From contig CATABD010000024.1 in assembly GCA_949494735.1 (NCBI GenBank), positions 1 to 33,199 on the forward strand: DNA of 33,199 bases, in the 5' to 3' direction. A model generated the notes under the pieces. It ran no database searches and was not told where the DNA came from. It worked only from the letters and a program-made list of their open reading frames with translations. Origin of the DNA: an uncultured Oscillospiraceae bacterium. Lineage in GTDB: Bacteria; Bacillota; Clostridia; Oscillospirales; Oscillospiraceae. Numbering within the stretch: the first letter of the stretch is position 1; each line of letters opens with the position of its first letter. Made by a program: the position numbers and the translations under genes. Below, in pieces: positions 7,763-15,555 of the stretch.

Positions 7763-8441
7763 TCAAATCCAGACCATCCACCCAGGACTGCACATCGGAG
7801 ACAGATGCTCCACCGCTGAACCGCTGGCCCTCCAGCCAAGTTACATCCTCTGTCAGCTCCTGGAGCATTGTGGCGCTGGACCCCAAGGGGCTGCTGGCGG
7901 AGGTGCAGAAGGGAGCAATGGTTTTCCCGCTGAGATCATAGCTCTCCAAGAAGGTATTGATAATTCTGGGAGCCTCGCCCCACCAAATGGGGTAGCCTAG
8001 GAAAATCACGTCATACTGCTCCATGTTATCCACGCTGCCGGAAATGGCGGGGCGGGCGCTGGGATCGTCCATCTCCTGGCTGGAACGGCTGGAAGAATCG
8101 TTGTAGTTCAGGTCATCGGAGGTGTAAGGCTGTTCCGGTACAATCTCGTAAAGGTCGGCGTCCAGAATATCGTTCAAGTGATTGGCAATGCCCTCCGTGT
8201 TGTTGGTAGCGGAGAAATAGGCAATCAGGATTTTCTTTCCACTGTCATCCGTTTCCGTAGGCGTCTCACCATCTGTCGAAGGGGTATCTTCCGGCTGGCT
8301 CTCCGGGGGAGTTTCCGGTGTTGTGGAAGCGGGGGTATTCTCTTCCGGCGCGGGAGTGCTGCCCTGTCCGGGCGCAGACCCGCAGGCGGTTAGGACGAAC
8401 ACCAGCGCCAGAGTTAAAAAGAGAGAAAACGTTCTTTTCAT
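7755..8441 (-). CDS. Flavodoxin-domain lipoprotein
   Basis: 228 residues. Lipobox LTACG (Cys about 19), then a low-complexity linker rich in Pro, Thr and Glu of about 45 residues, then a flavodoxin domain (about 70-228): KILIAYFSATNNTEGIA, IFLGYPIWWGEAPR, SGKTIAPFCTSASS. The linker is long enough to hold the flavin domain away from the membrane. Its flavodoxin domain is close to that of the SLH-flavodoxin at 2400-3563, pointing to duplication and re-anchoring. ATG 8441 was chosen because AAGGAGG lies eight bases before it and the signal peptide begins there. The stop overlaps the DUF4405 start. Confidence 0.88.
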   Translation of the reverse strand: MKRTFSLFLTLALVFVLTACGSAPGQGSTPAPEENTPASTTPETPPESQPEDTPSTDGETPTETDDSGKKILIAYFSATNNTEGIANHLNDILDADLYEIVPEQPYTSDDLNYNDSSSRSSQEMDDPSARPAISGSVDNMEQYDVIFLGYPIWWGEAPRIINTFLESYDLSGKTIAPFCTSASSPLGSSATMLQELTEDVTWLEGQRFSGGASVSDVQSWVDGLDLNG

Positions 8442-8454
8442 TCGATGGCCCTCC

Positions 8455-8937
8455 TTATACGGACAAGCTGTTGACCCAAGCGGCGAGGGATTCCCTGGTC
8501 TGCCGGCCATTCAGCAGTTTTCCGTCCCGGATGACCGCGCCGGAGGCGCTGGGTGTCAGATCAGCCGCCGACTTTCCCAAGCCGCTGCCGCCGGACGTGG
8601 CGAACAAGATGATCGTCTTGCCGGAAAAGTCGTAGCTTTCCAGGAAGGTGTTGACGATGGTGGGGGCCGTGTACCACCAGATGGGGAAGCCCAGGAACAC
8701 GGTGTCATAGTCCTCTACATGGGCGTCCCAGTCCGCCAGCGCCGGTCGGAAGGACTTGTCGTTCATCTCCACGCTGCTGCGGGACTTCTTGTCCTGCCAG
8801 TTCAGGTCGGCGCGGGTATAGGGCGTCTGCGGTTTGATTTCATAGAGATCAGCCTCCGCCGCCTCTGCAAGTGTCCGGGCAACAGCGGCGGTTGTACCGC
8901 TGGCCGAAAAATATGCTACTAATTTTTTGCTCATCAT
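8455..8937 (-). CDS. Flavodoxin, cytosolic
   Basis: 160 residues, the only flavodoxin of this operon without an export signal. KKLVAYFSASGTTAAVA is the FMN phosphate loop; FLGFPIWWYTAPTIV and SGKTIILFATSGGSG follow as in flavodoxin_4 proteins. The length is that of a single flavodoxin domain. It likely shuttles electrons inside the cell, for example between the iron-sulfur flavoprotein-like reductase or the aldo/keto reductase pathway and the membrane component. AAGGAGG lies just before two successive ATG codons (8937 and 8934); either may be used. It follows the aldo/keto reductase by ten bases. Confidence 0.87.
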   Translation of the reverse strand: MMSKKLVAYFSASGTTAAVARTLAEAAEADLYEIKPQTPYTRADLNWQDKKSRSSVEMNDKSFRPALADWDAHVEDYDTVFLGFPIWWYTAPTIVNTFLESYDFSGKTIILFATSGGSGLGKSAADLTPSASGAVIRDGKLLNGRQTRESLAAWVNSLSV

Positions 8938-8947
8938 GGATTCCTCC

Positions 8948-9988
8948 TTATTTGATTTCCTGGTTTCCGGTAGACCAGACGTGGGACTGCTTCGCGGCGG
9001 AGGCGGTATTCTGCGCCATCACACCCACCAGAGCATGGGGAACATAGGGTTCCTCCAGCCAGGCCAGTTCCTCCGCTGTCAGGTTCAGGTCCACCGCCTT
9101 GGCCGCGCCCTCGATATGGTGGAGTTTGGTCGCGCCCACCACCGGGGCCGTCACCTTGGTCAGCAGCCAAGCCAGGGAGATTTCCGTCATGGACACGCCC
9201 CGCCGGTCCGCCAGCTCCGCCACCCGACGAATGATCTCGCCGTCCTGTTCTGCTGTGGCATCATATTTCAACTTGGCGTAGCTGTCCTCCTTCAGCCGCT
9301 TTGAGGTCTCACCGGGGCGTTTGGACAACCGCCCGCCTGCCAATGCACTGTACGGAGTCATGGCGATATGATCCTCAGCACAAAGCTTCACCATCTCCCG
9401 CTCCTCCTCTCGGAAAATCAGGTTGTAGTGGCCCTGGATGGATACAAACTTGGCGAAGCCCTCTTGTTCCGCCAGGACGTTTGCCTTGGCAAGCTGCCAC
9501 GCGAAGCAGTTGGAGATGCCAATATACCGGGCCTTGCCCGCCTTGACCATATTGTTCAGCCCGTCCATGATCTCATAGAGGGGGGTCTGATAGTCCCACA
9601 TATGATAAATATAAAGGTCCACATAGTCCAGGCCCAGGTTGCGCAGGCTGGTATTCAGCATCCGCTCAATGTGCTGCTGGCCGGTGATTCCCGCCGTGAT
9701 CTCGTCCTCCGTTCGGGGAAGGAATTTCGTGGCGATCACCACATCCTCCCGTTTGGAGAAATCTCGGACAGCCCGCCCCACATACTGCTCACTGGTGCCG
9801 CTCTGGTAGGCGATAGCGGTGTCGAAGAAGTTCACACCCAGCTCCAGCGCCCGTTTGATGATCTCGCGGGAATGGGCCTCGTCAATGGCCCAGGAGTGCT
9901 GGCCGTTAGCCGCATCGCCAAAGCCCATACAGCCCAGGCAGATACGAGAGACAGATAGATCAGAATTGCCTAAATTTGTGTAACGCAT
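8948..9988 (-). CDS. Aldo/keto reductase
   Basis: 346 residues, full length for the AKR superfamily (Tas/YajO-like branch). MRYTNLGNSDLSVSRICLGC is followed by NFFDTAIAYQSG with the catalytic Asp and Tyr, VIATKFLP with the catalytic Lys, and DYVDLYIYHMWDY with the His. The C-terminal part (YSALAGGRLSK, GATKLHHIEGAAK) is the NADPH-binding region. It reduces aldehydes or ketones with NADPH; the substrate cannot be read from sequence. It is the first gene of the flavodoxin operon, directly behind the MerR-type promoter at 10025-10055, with GGAGGTG nine bases before ATG 9988. Regulator, AKR and flavodoxins therefore form one regulated unit. Confidence 0.92.
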   Translation of the reverse strand: MRYTNLGNSDLSVSRICLGCMGFGDAANGQHSWAIDEAHSREIIKRALELGVNFFDTAIAYQSGTSEQYVGRAVRDFSKREDVVIATKFLPRTEDEITAGITGQQHIERMLNTSLRNLGLDYVDLYIYHMWDYQTPLYEIMDGLNNMVKAGKARYIGISNCFAWQLAKANVLAEQEGFAKFVSIQGHYNLIFREEEREMVKLCAEDHIAMTPYSALAGGRLSKRPGETSKRLKEDSYAKLKYDATAEQDGEIIRRVAELADRRGVSMTEISLAWLLTKVTAPVVGATKLHHIEGAAKAVDLNLTAEELAWLEEPYVPHALVGVMAQNTASAAKQSHVWSTGNQEIK

Positions 9989-10024
9989 ATCACACCTCCA
10001 GGTGTTGATTTAAGGGAGTAATTT

Positions 10025-10055
10025 ATCCTACCTCTTGAAGTGAACTTCAAGTCAA
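10025..10055 (-). promoter_or_regulatory. MerR-type promoter/operator of the flavodoxin operon
   Basis: On the minus strand a -35 box TTGACT (10055-10050) and a -10 box TAGGAT (10030-10025) are separated by exactly 19 bases. The perfect dyad CTTGAAGT-TC-ACTTCAAG (10051-10034) covers the spacer. An over-long spacer with a central dyad is the hallmark of promoters activated by MerR proteins. The -35 box overlaps the stop codon of the merR-like gene upstream, and the aldo/keto reductase starts about 40 bases downstream. Confidence 0.85.
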
Positions 10056-10417
10056 GAGCCTTTTGGGGCGTTTGATTGTTTCCGAATCTGATGACGCAGG
10101 TAGTCCAGCCGGTCCAGCCTCCGCTCCTGAAAATGGATCTCATCCAGTGTTTTGTCACGCTGCTGCTTTAATATCCGCATCCGTTCCGCCTGGGTGGAAT
10201 CCCCCTGGAGCAAAAGGCGCATATAATGTGCGATCTCGTCATGTTCAAAGCCAATGTCGTGGAGCGTCATAATCATACTCAGACGTTCAATATCCTCATC
10301 ATCGTACTGCCAGACGCCCATGACGGTCTTTACGGTATCGCACAGTCCCCAGCTCTCGTATTCCCGCAGAATAGAGATGGGGATGTTATACTGTTCGCTT
10401 GCCTCATTGATTGTCAT
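10052..10417 (-). CDS. MerR-family transcriptional regulator
   Basis: About 121 residues. The N-terminal winged helix (MTINEASEQYNIPISILREY, then YDDEDIERLSMIMTLHDIGF) is that of MerR proteins. A long coiled-coil helix follows (about 70-118, rich in Arg, Gln, Glu and Leu), used for dimerisation. No C-terminal cysteine cluster for metal sensing is visible, so the inducer is more likely an organic or electrophilic compound, as in the AdhR/NmlR branch; that is inference. Its stop lies in the -35 box of the promoter it probably controls. ATG 10417 is the preferred start; GTG 10429 is also in frame. Confidence 0.85.
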   Translation of the reverse strand: MTINEASEQYNIPISILREYESWGLCDTVKTVMGVWQYDDEDIERLSMIMTLHDIGFEHDEIAHYMRLLLQGDSTQAERMRILKQQRDKTLDEIHFQERRLDRLDYLRHQIRKQSNAPKGS

Positions 10418-10439
10418 ACCCTGTTGCACCCCCTAAATA

Positions 10440-10476
10440 AAAATGTAGGCATCCTTCCTTTGGATGCCTACATTTT
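10440..10476 (-). terminator. Terminator behind the LysR gene
   Basis: A 15-base perfect inverted repeat (AAAATGTAGGCATCC and its complement) with a 7-base loop is followed on the minus strand by a T run. It separates the LysR gene from the MerR gene. Confidence 0.85.
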
Positions 10477-10504
10477 AGTCTGCAACGTTCAAAATGTCCA
10501 ATGC

Positions 10505-11395
10505 TTATATTTTATCGCCGGCCATACGTTCAGCGCATTTCTGAACATGGTCAAAGAAACGCGCTGCCGCTGCGGAATAACTCTGGTGTTTCTTCCAGAC
10601 TAGAACAGCCCCTGTTTCCAAGGTGGGGAGCAGCGGCACAAACCGGAGCTTTTCGTAGTTCTTGTCGTGTTCCAAGCACAGCACGATTCCTACGCCGTTC
10701 TCTGCCATAACCGCAGCATTGTATAGCAGATTATAAGTGCCCGCGATCTCCAGAGAATCATAATATGGCCCAAACCATCCCCGCAGCTCATCCCGGATCA
10801 GATTGCGTTTAGAGATAAAAAGAGGCGTCTGTGTCAAATCTACCGGGGAAACATGACTCAGTGAAGCGAGGGGAGATTCTCTTGAAACCAGTATGCCCCA
10901 GCGTTCTTTTCGCGGCATACGGATAAACTCGTATTTGGAAATGTCAACGGGTCCTACCAGAAGGCCCATATCAAGGATTCCTTTTTCAAGGCGATCCTTG
11001 ATCTCATCAGCGGTGGCGCTATATATATCGTACTGAACCATTGGATTTTCCTCACGGAAGGAGGCGATCCACTGAGAAAGGGTGTGCATACTCAATGTTT
11101 CGCCGCTGCCGATAGACAGCTCGCCGGTGAGGGAGCCTTCCGTTTTTGCAAACTCCCGTTCCGTTTTGTCTGCCAAGTCCACCAACTCCTGCGCCCGCCG
11201 TTTGAGCAGCATTCCATCGTCTGTCAGGGTAATGCTGTGCTGTCCGCGGTGAAAGAGTTTCGTCCCCAATTCCTGCTCTAACTGCATGAGCTGTCGGGAG
11301 AGCGTAGGCTGGGTGACATGGAGCAGTTCTGCGGCCCTAGTGATATTTTCTTCCCTTGCCGCCAACAAAAAATAGCGCAAAACACGAAGCTCCAT
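10505..11395 (-). CDS. LysR-family transcriptional regulator
   Basis: 296 residues, standard LysR length. The N-terminal helix-turn-helix reads MELRVLRYFLLAAREENITR then AAELLHVTQPTLSRQLMQLE. The effector-binding domain covers about residues 90-290 (GELSIGSGETLSMHTLS at its start). GGAGG lies in front of ATG 11395. It is transcribed in the same direction as the flavodoxin operon but is separated from it by a strong terminator and the merR gene, so it has its own transcript. It may regulate the operon too, but its target cannot be read from the sequence. Confidence 0.92.
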   Translation of the reverse strand: MELRVLRYFLLAAREENITRAAELLHVTQPTLSRQLMQLEQELGTKLFHRGQHSITLTDDGMLLKRRAQELVDLADKTEREFAKTEGSLTGELSIGSGETLSMHTLSQWIASFREENPMVQYDIYSATADEIKDRLEKGILDMGLLVGPVDISKYEFIRMPRKERWGILVSRESPLASLSHVSPVDLTQTPLFISKRNLIRDELRGWFGPYYDSLEIAGTYNLLYNAAVMAENGVGIVLCLEHDKNYEKLRFVPLLPTLETGAVLVWKKHQSYSAAAARFFDHVQKCAERMAGDKI

Positions 11396-11431
11396 AGGAT
11401 TCCTCCCTTCTTTGGCTATCTGTCTGTCAAA

Positions 11432-11461
11432 ATATAATAGCCGCTTTCGCGGCTATTATAT
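11432..11461 (-). terminator. Hairpin terminator behind the ptsI fragment
   Basis: ATATAATAGCCGC pairs perfectly with its complement around TTTC, and the minus strand continues into a T run. It lies 46 bases after the stop of the PtsI fragment and just upstream of the LysR gene. It could also affect the start region of LysR. Confidence 0.7.
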
Positions 11462-11506
11462 CATATCTGAAATTACTATGCCACATAAAAGAACGTCAGA
11501 AATACG

Positions 11507-12110
11507 TTATATCTTTTCTGACATCTTACTCAAATCCAACCCACGAATCAGTTTTCTCAACGGCAGCACCGCAGAGGGGGAGACGGACAGTTCATCCAGC
11601 CCCATCCGAAGGAAGGTTTCTGTCAGCGTTGTGTCAGCACCCAGCTCACCGCAGATACCGACCCAGCAACCATGCCGGTGTCCGGCCTCCACAGTATGCC
11701 GGATCATCCGCAGGACAGCGGGGTGGTGGGCATCGTAGAAGTTGTCCAGTTTGGGGTTCTGGCGGTCAATGGCAAGAGTGTATTGCGTCAAATCGTTGGT
11801 TCCGAGAGAGAAGAAATCCACTTCCTCCGCCAGTTCCTCCGCGATCATCACGGCGGCGGGGGTTTCGATCATGATGCCGATCTCAACCTCACCCACAGCC
11901 ACGCCGCGCTCCTTCAGTTCGGCCTTACATTCCTCCAGCGTCTCTTTTGCATCCCGGACTTCCCGGACAGAGATCACCATGGGGAACATGATGGAAACTG
12001 TGCCAAACGCGCTGGCCCGGAGAATGGCTCGAAGCTGGGTCTTGAATATCTCCTTCCGGGTCAGGCAGATACGAATGGCCCGGTAGCCCAGGGCAGGATT
12101 AGTCTTGGCT
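11507..12110 (-). pseudogene. ptsI: PTS Enzyme I (PtsI), C-terminal fragment
   Basis: About 200 residues match the C-terminal PEP-binding domain of Enzyme I, the first phosphocarrier of the sugar phosphotransferase system: NPALGYRAIRICLTR, TVSIMFPMVIS, EVEIGIMIETPAAVMIAEEL, DFFSLGTNDLTQYTLAIDRQ, GICGELGAD. The normal C-terminus is present, with a terminator downstream. The first two thirds are missing, including the phospho-histidine domain. At about base 12105 the sequence changes to the start of an unrelated small gene. A protein from this piece alone cannot accept phosphate from PEP and pass it to HPr in the normal way. Confidence 0.88.
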
Positions 12111-12179
12111 ATCAATATAACCCTCAAAGGCTTTGAGGATTGCATCCAGCTTCTGCCTCGTTTCGTTTGTGTAAATCAT
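12099..12179 (-). pseudogene. 5' fragment of an unrecognised gene
   Basis: A short frame begins at ATG 12179 and reads MIYTNETRQKLDAILKAFEG then YIDSQD before a stop at 12099. The amphipathic N-terminus looks like the beginning of a real protein. The frame ends exactly where the PtsI sequence takes over, so it is probably the front of a gene whose remainder was lost at the junction. An upstream GGAG is only two bases from the ATG. I cannot name the family. Confidence 0.4.
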
Positions 12180-12198
12180 AGCTCCTATATCCTTTCTG

Positions 12199-12226
12199 TT
12201 GATTCTCTGCACATGGTTAGTATAAT
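12199..12226 (+). promoter_or_regulatory. Promoter for the Xre-type regulator
   Basis: TTGATT and a perfect TATAAT are separated by 16 bases, pointing to the regulator gene that starts at 12314. The AT-rich stretch 12236-12269 between them contains a loose inverted repeat (CAAATATTA / TATAATTTG) that could be the repressor's own operator. Confidence 0.6.
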
Positions 12227-12313
12227 CCATGAAGTCAAATATTACAATACTGGTATTTTTATAATTTGAAGGTATGGCCCATAATCCTATTGTCAGGGGG
12301 AGGTGGGCCGATC

Positions 12314-12613
12314 ATGTTCGCAGTCCGCATTAAAAATCTGCGTCAGTCCAGAGAATTGAATCAGGTTCAGCTTGCGGAAAAGCTGGGAGTGAAAAAGCAG
12401 AGTATCAGTAATTGGGAAAATGATAATATCATGCCGTCCATAGATATGCTGATACGGATTGCGGACTTCTTTCACGTCACCACTGACTATCTGCTGGGAC
12501 GGGATGTGCAGGAGCCAACTGCCCCGCAGACACTTGATATAACCGGCCTAACTCCGCGCCAGATAGAACACATTCAGTTTATCGTGGATGATCTGCGGCA
12601 AAATGAGCATTAA
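12314..12613 (+). CDS. Xre/Cro-family repressor-like protein
   Basis: 99 residues. The helix-turn-helix covers about residues 1-62: FAVRIKNLRQSRELNQVQLA, EKLGVKKQSISNWENDNIMP, LIRIADFFHVTTDYLLGRD. This is the classic Xre layout found in phage and mobile-element repressors. The C-terminal 35 residues are polar and may dimerise. ATG 12314 follows GGGGAGG. The gene stands alone between its own promoter and a strong terminator, and is oriented opposite to its neighbours. Likely a DNA-binding repressor of a nearby element; target unknown. Confidence 0.87.
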   Translation: MFAVRIKNLRQSRELNQVQLAEKLGVKKQSISNWENDNIMPSIDMLIRIADFFHVTTDYLLGRDVQEPTAPQTLDITGLTPRQIEHIQFIVDDLRQNEH

Positions 12614-12650
12614 AAAATCCTCCCATGCCAGACGGCACGGGAGGATTTTT
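12613..12650 (+). terminator. Rho-independent terminator
   Basis: AAAAATCCTCCC and GGGAGGATTTTT form a 12-base stem directly after the stop codon of the Xre-type gene, with T runs on both strands. Confidence 0.9.
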
Positions 12651-12715
12651 GCAGTCACCGCTCCGGCTTATGATCTCTATTCTGCTCCTGTTCCTCCGGC
12701 ATGATACCGAGGATT

Positions 12716-13027
12716 TTATCCACATTCTGCTTCGCCGTCCGGTAGGCGATCATATGGCTGCATGACATTCATGCCATAGATTCGGATGATGCGGACATTG
12801 TGCTTCTGCGGGTAGTCCTTCACCCTCTGGCGAAAGTCCTGATGGGCCTCCTGCGGATCGCCGTGATAGCTGCCGCGATAACAGCGGAGCTTTCCGTCCT
12901 CTTGCACGAATTGTAATGTGATATAGAAATTATGGGACCGGGGATTTTTGCTCAGAATAAAGCCGTGGCCGTTACTGAACAGGACCATTCGCCATAACAT
13001 ATAAGAAGAATCCTTTTCTATAAGCAT
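12716..13027 (-). CDS. Uncharacterised mobile-element protein, possibly frameshifted
   Basis: About 103 residues, ending AECG. Aromatic and basic residues are frequent (MLWRMVLFSNGHGFILSKNP, FYITLQFVQEDGKLRCYRG). No domain is recognised. Near base 12770 a second frame on the same strand takes on coding character (MIAYRTAKQNVDKILGIMPE, ending at about 12659), which looks like the natural tail of a conjugative-element protein. Either two genes overlap or one gene has a frameshift here. AGGAGG lies right before ATG 13027, closer than usual, so the start is uncertain. It is bounded on its upstream side by a terminator hairpin. Confidence 0.45.
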   Translation of the reverse strand: MLIEKDSSYMLWRMVLFSNGHGFILSKNPRSHNFYITLQFVQEDGKLRCYRGSYHGDPQEAHQDFRQRVKDYPQKHNVRIIRIYGMNVMQPYDRLPDGEAECG

Positions 13028-13047
13028 ACCTCCTGCCAAAAATAAAG

Positions 13048-13085
13048 CCCGCCCGCAGCTTGATGCTTCGTCAAGTTGCGGGCGG
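13048..13085 (-). terminator. Terminator behind the second aldo/keto reductase
   Basis: CCGCCCGCAGCTTGA pairs with TCAAGTTGCGGGCGG (one G-T pair), and the minus strand continues CTTTATTTTT. A very similar hairpin stands at 15039-15077. Confidence 0.8.
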
Positions 13086-13099
13086 ATTTCTCTTATCCA

Positions 13100-13146
13100 A
13101 AATATTATGCGGTGGACCGCACACGGGCGTGCAGACCGTCCATGGT
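13100..13146 (-). pseudogene. 3' remnant of a DUF5348-type gene
   Basis: The minus strand reads TMDGLHARVRSTA and a stop, closely matching PMNGLRVRVRSAA and stop at the end of the DUF5348 gene at 15094-15540. The terminator next to it is also similar. It lies immediately beyond the stop of the aldo/keto reductase and has no start. This looks like a left-over tail from a second copy of that gene region. Confidence 0.5.
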
Positions 13147-13149
13147 CTG

Positions 13150-14031
<882 letters not shown>

Positions 14032-14033
14032 TT

Positions 14034-14063
14034 ATGATAGCAAAAATTTCTGAAAAAGTACAA
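14034..14063 (-). promoter_or_regulatory. Promoter of the second aldo/keto reductase gene
   Basis: On the minus strand TTGTAC (14063-14058) and TATCAT (14039-14034) are 18 bases apart in the divergent region between the reductase and LysR genes. A TATAAT for the opposite direction is at 14083-14088, so both promoters share this AT-rich control region, where a LysR protein would bind. Confidence 0.5.
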
Positions 14064-14117
14064 TATCCATTTCCAAATGTGCTATAATTGAAACGAATAC
14101 TGAGAGGGGGCAAGCCT

Positions 14118-14963
14118 ATGATTGAACTATATCTATTGGAACAACTTAAAGCCTTTTCCCGGCATGGTACGTTGTCCGGGGCGGCGGAGGAACTGCACAT
14201 CTCCCAGCCCGCTTTGAGCCAATCCATGAAAAAGCTGGAGGACGGTCTTGGGGTATCTTTGTTTGAACGTTCAAAGAACAGGATCGCTCTGAATGAGAAT
14301 GGCATCCTGGCTGCTCAGTTAGGAGAAAAACTCCTGGAGCAGAGCAGGGAGATGGAGGAACGGCTGCGCCTTTTTGACAGGAGCCGCCGCACGATCTCTT
14401 TAGGTGTCTGCGCCCCGGTGCCTCTTTGGGACTTGTCACCGCTGCTTGCTCAACTCTATCCTCAGATGACGGTTTCCACACAGATGAAAGATTCAGATGA
14501 GGAACTGATCGTTGGCCTGAATAGAGGGGTTTATCAACTCATTGCTACCCATAGCCCTCCAGATATTGACTTATATGGGCAACCATTCCGAACGGAGCGG
14601 CTATTTCTTTCGGTTCCGCTGGCACATCCGTTAGCAAACCGAAAGGAACTTGTCCCAGGGGACATTGACGGGCAAAACCTTCTCCTTTATACGGATATTG
14701 GCTTCTGGCATAACTTCTGCCGGGAAAAGCTGCCGAATGCCCACTTCCTCATGATGAATGAATGGGACGCTTTCGGAGAGGTGGCGGGAACAGGCGCATT
14801 TCCCTCTTTTATCACGGATGCTCATATGGAACGTGACGGCGTTCCTCAAAACCGTGTCGTAATTCCCATTATTGACGAACAGGCGGAGGCAACCTACTAC
14901 TGTGTATGCAGAGCAGAGAGCAAGGATAAGTATCGCCCATTATTCAACAGATTGAAAAAATAA
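14118..14963 (+). CDS. LysR-family transcriptional regulator
   Basis: 281 residues. The helix-turn-helix is at the N-terminus (LEQLKAFSRHGTLSGAAEEL then HISQPALSQSMKKLE). The effector domain follows (ISLGVCAPVPLWDLS onward) and the C-terminus ends with YYCVCRAESKDKYRP. ATG 14118 has GAGGGGG seven bases upstream; an upstream in-frame ATG at 14088 has no good site and falls in the promoter. It is divergent from the aldo/keto reductase gene, the usual arrangement of a LysR activator and its target. Confidence 0.9.
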   Translation: MIELYLLEQLKAFSRHGTLSGAAEELHISQPALSQSMKKLEDGLGVSLFERSKNRIALNENGILAAQLGEKLLEQSREMEERLRLFDRSRRTISLGVCAPVPLWDLSPLLAQLYPQMTVSTQMKDSDEELIVGLNRGVYQLIATHSPPDIDLYGQPFRTERLFLSVPLAHPLANRKELVPGDIDGQNLLLYTDIGFWHNFCREKLPNAHFLMMNEWDAFGEVAGTGAFPSFITDAHMERDGVPQNRVVIPIIDEQAEATYYCVCRAESKDKYRPLFNRLKK

Positions 14964-15038
14964 TCAGGCCGGTGCTGATAGTCACTACTCCACGCTAATG
15001 CTTTGTCCGCTTGTAGATTTGTCCGAAAACGCAAAAAG

Positions 15039-15077
15039 GCCCGCCCCCAACCGATTTTTAGTCAGTTGAGGGCGGGC
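15039..15077. terminator. Bidirectional terminator
   Basis: GCCCGCCCCCAAC and GTTGAGGGCGGGC form a strong GC stem with a mostly T loop between the LysR gene (plus) and the DUF5348 gene (minus). It is similar in sequence and context to the hairpin at 13048-13085. Confidence 0.75.
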
Positions 15078-15093
15078 TTGTCTGTTCTAATCG

Positions 15094-15540
15094 TTAGGCG
15101 GCGGATCGCACACGGACGCGCAGACCGTTCATGGGGAGATTTTTATAGCCAACGAGGTAGTAGTCCTCTCCGTTGTGTTCCACAATGGTCCGGGTCCAGT
15201 AGGGGACTTCGTGATATTCGTCCGTCACCAGGGCCTCAATGTTGCTGTGACAGTCGTAGTAGTGGCCCTTCGCCGTCCGGTACTTCCCAGCGGTCCCTTT
15301 CCGCAGGATGCTGACCTCCGTGATGGGCCGGGTCAGGTAGGAAATGCACTCCTGCACATCCGCCAGCCGGTCCGTGATGCGCCGAATTTCCTCCCAAAGA
15401 AGAAGCTGTTCGCTATCGGTACGGTCGATGTCCAGGCCGCTCAAATCGTCATAGTCCGTGTAGGTTGAGAATTTGAGGAACTGCGAAATGCTCCGGTTCA
15501 GCTTGACCGCCTCCGAGAGCGCCATTTGTAAATCGGCCAT
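15094..15540 (-). CDS. DUF5348 domain protein of integrative elements
   Basis: 148 residues. The N-terminal half is helical (ADLQMALSEAVKLNRSISQF, and WEEIRRITDRLADVQECISY). The C-terminal half (about 78-145) is the DUF5348-type beta domain with LRKGTAGKYRTAKGHYYDC, ALVTDEYHEVPYWTRT and VEHNGEDYYLVGYKNLPMNG. Proteins of this type are frequent accessory genes of conjugative elements in Clostridia; no function is established. GGAGG lies before ATG 15540 and the gene follows the upstream one by 15 bases, so they are likely co-transcribed. Confidence 0.75.
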   Translation of the reverse strand: MADLQMALSEAVKLNRSISQFLKFSTYTDYDDLSGLDIDRTDSEQLLLWEEIRRITDRLADVQECISYLTRPITEVSILRKGTAGKYRTAKGHYYDCHSNIEALVTDEYHEVPYWTRTIVEHNGEDYYLVGYKNLPMNGLRVRVRSAA

Positions 15541-15555
15541 GCCGCGCCTCCTTTC

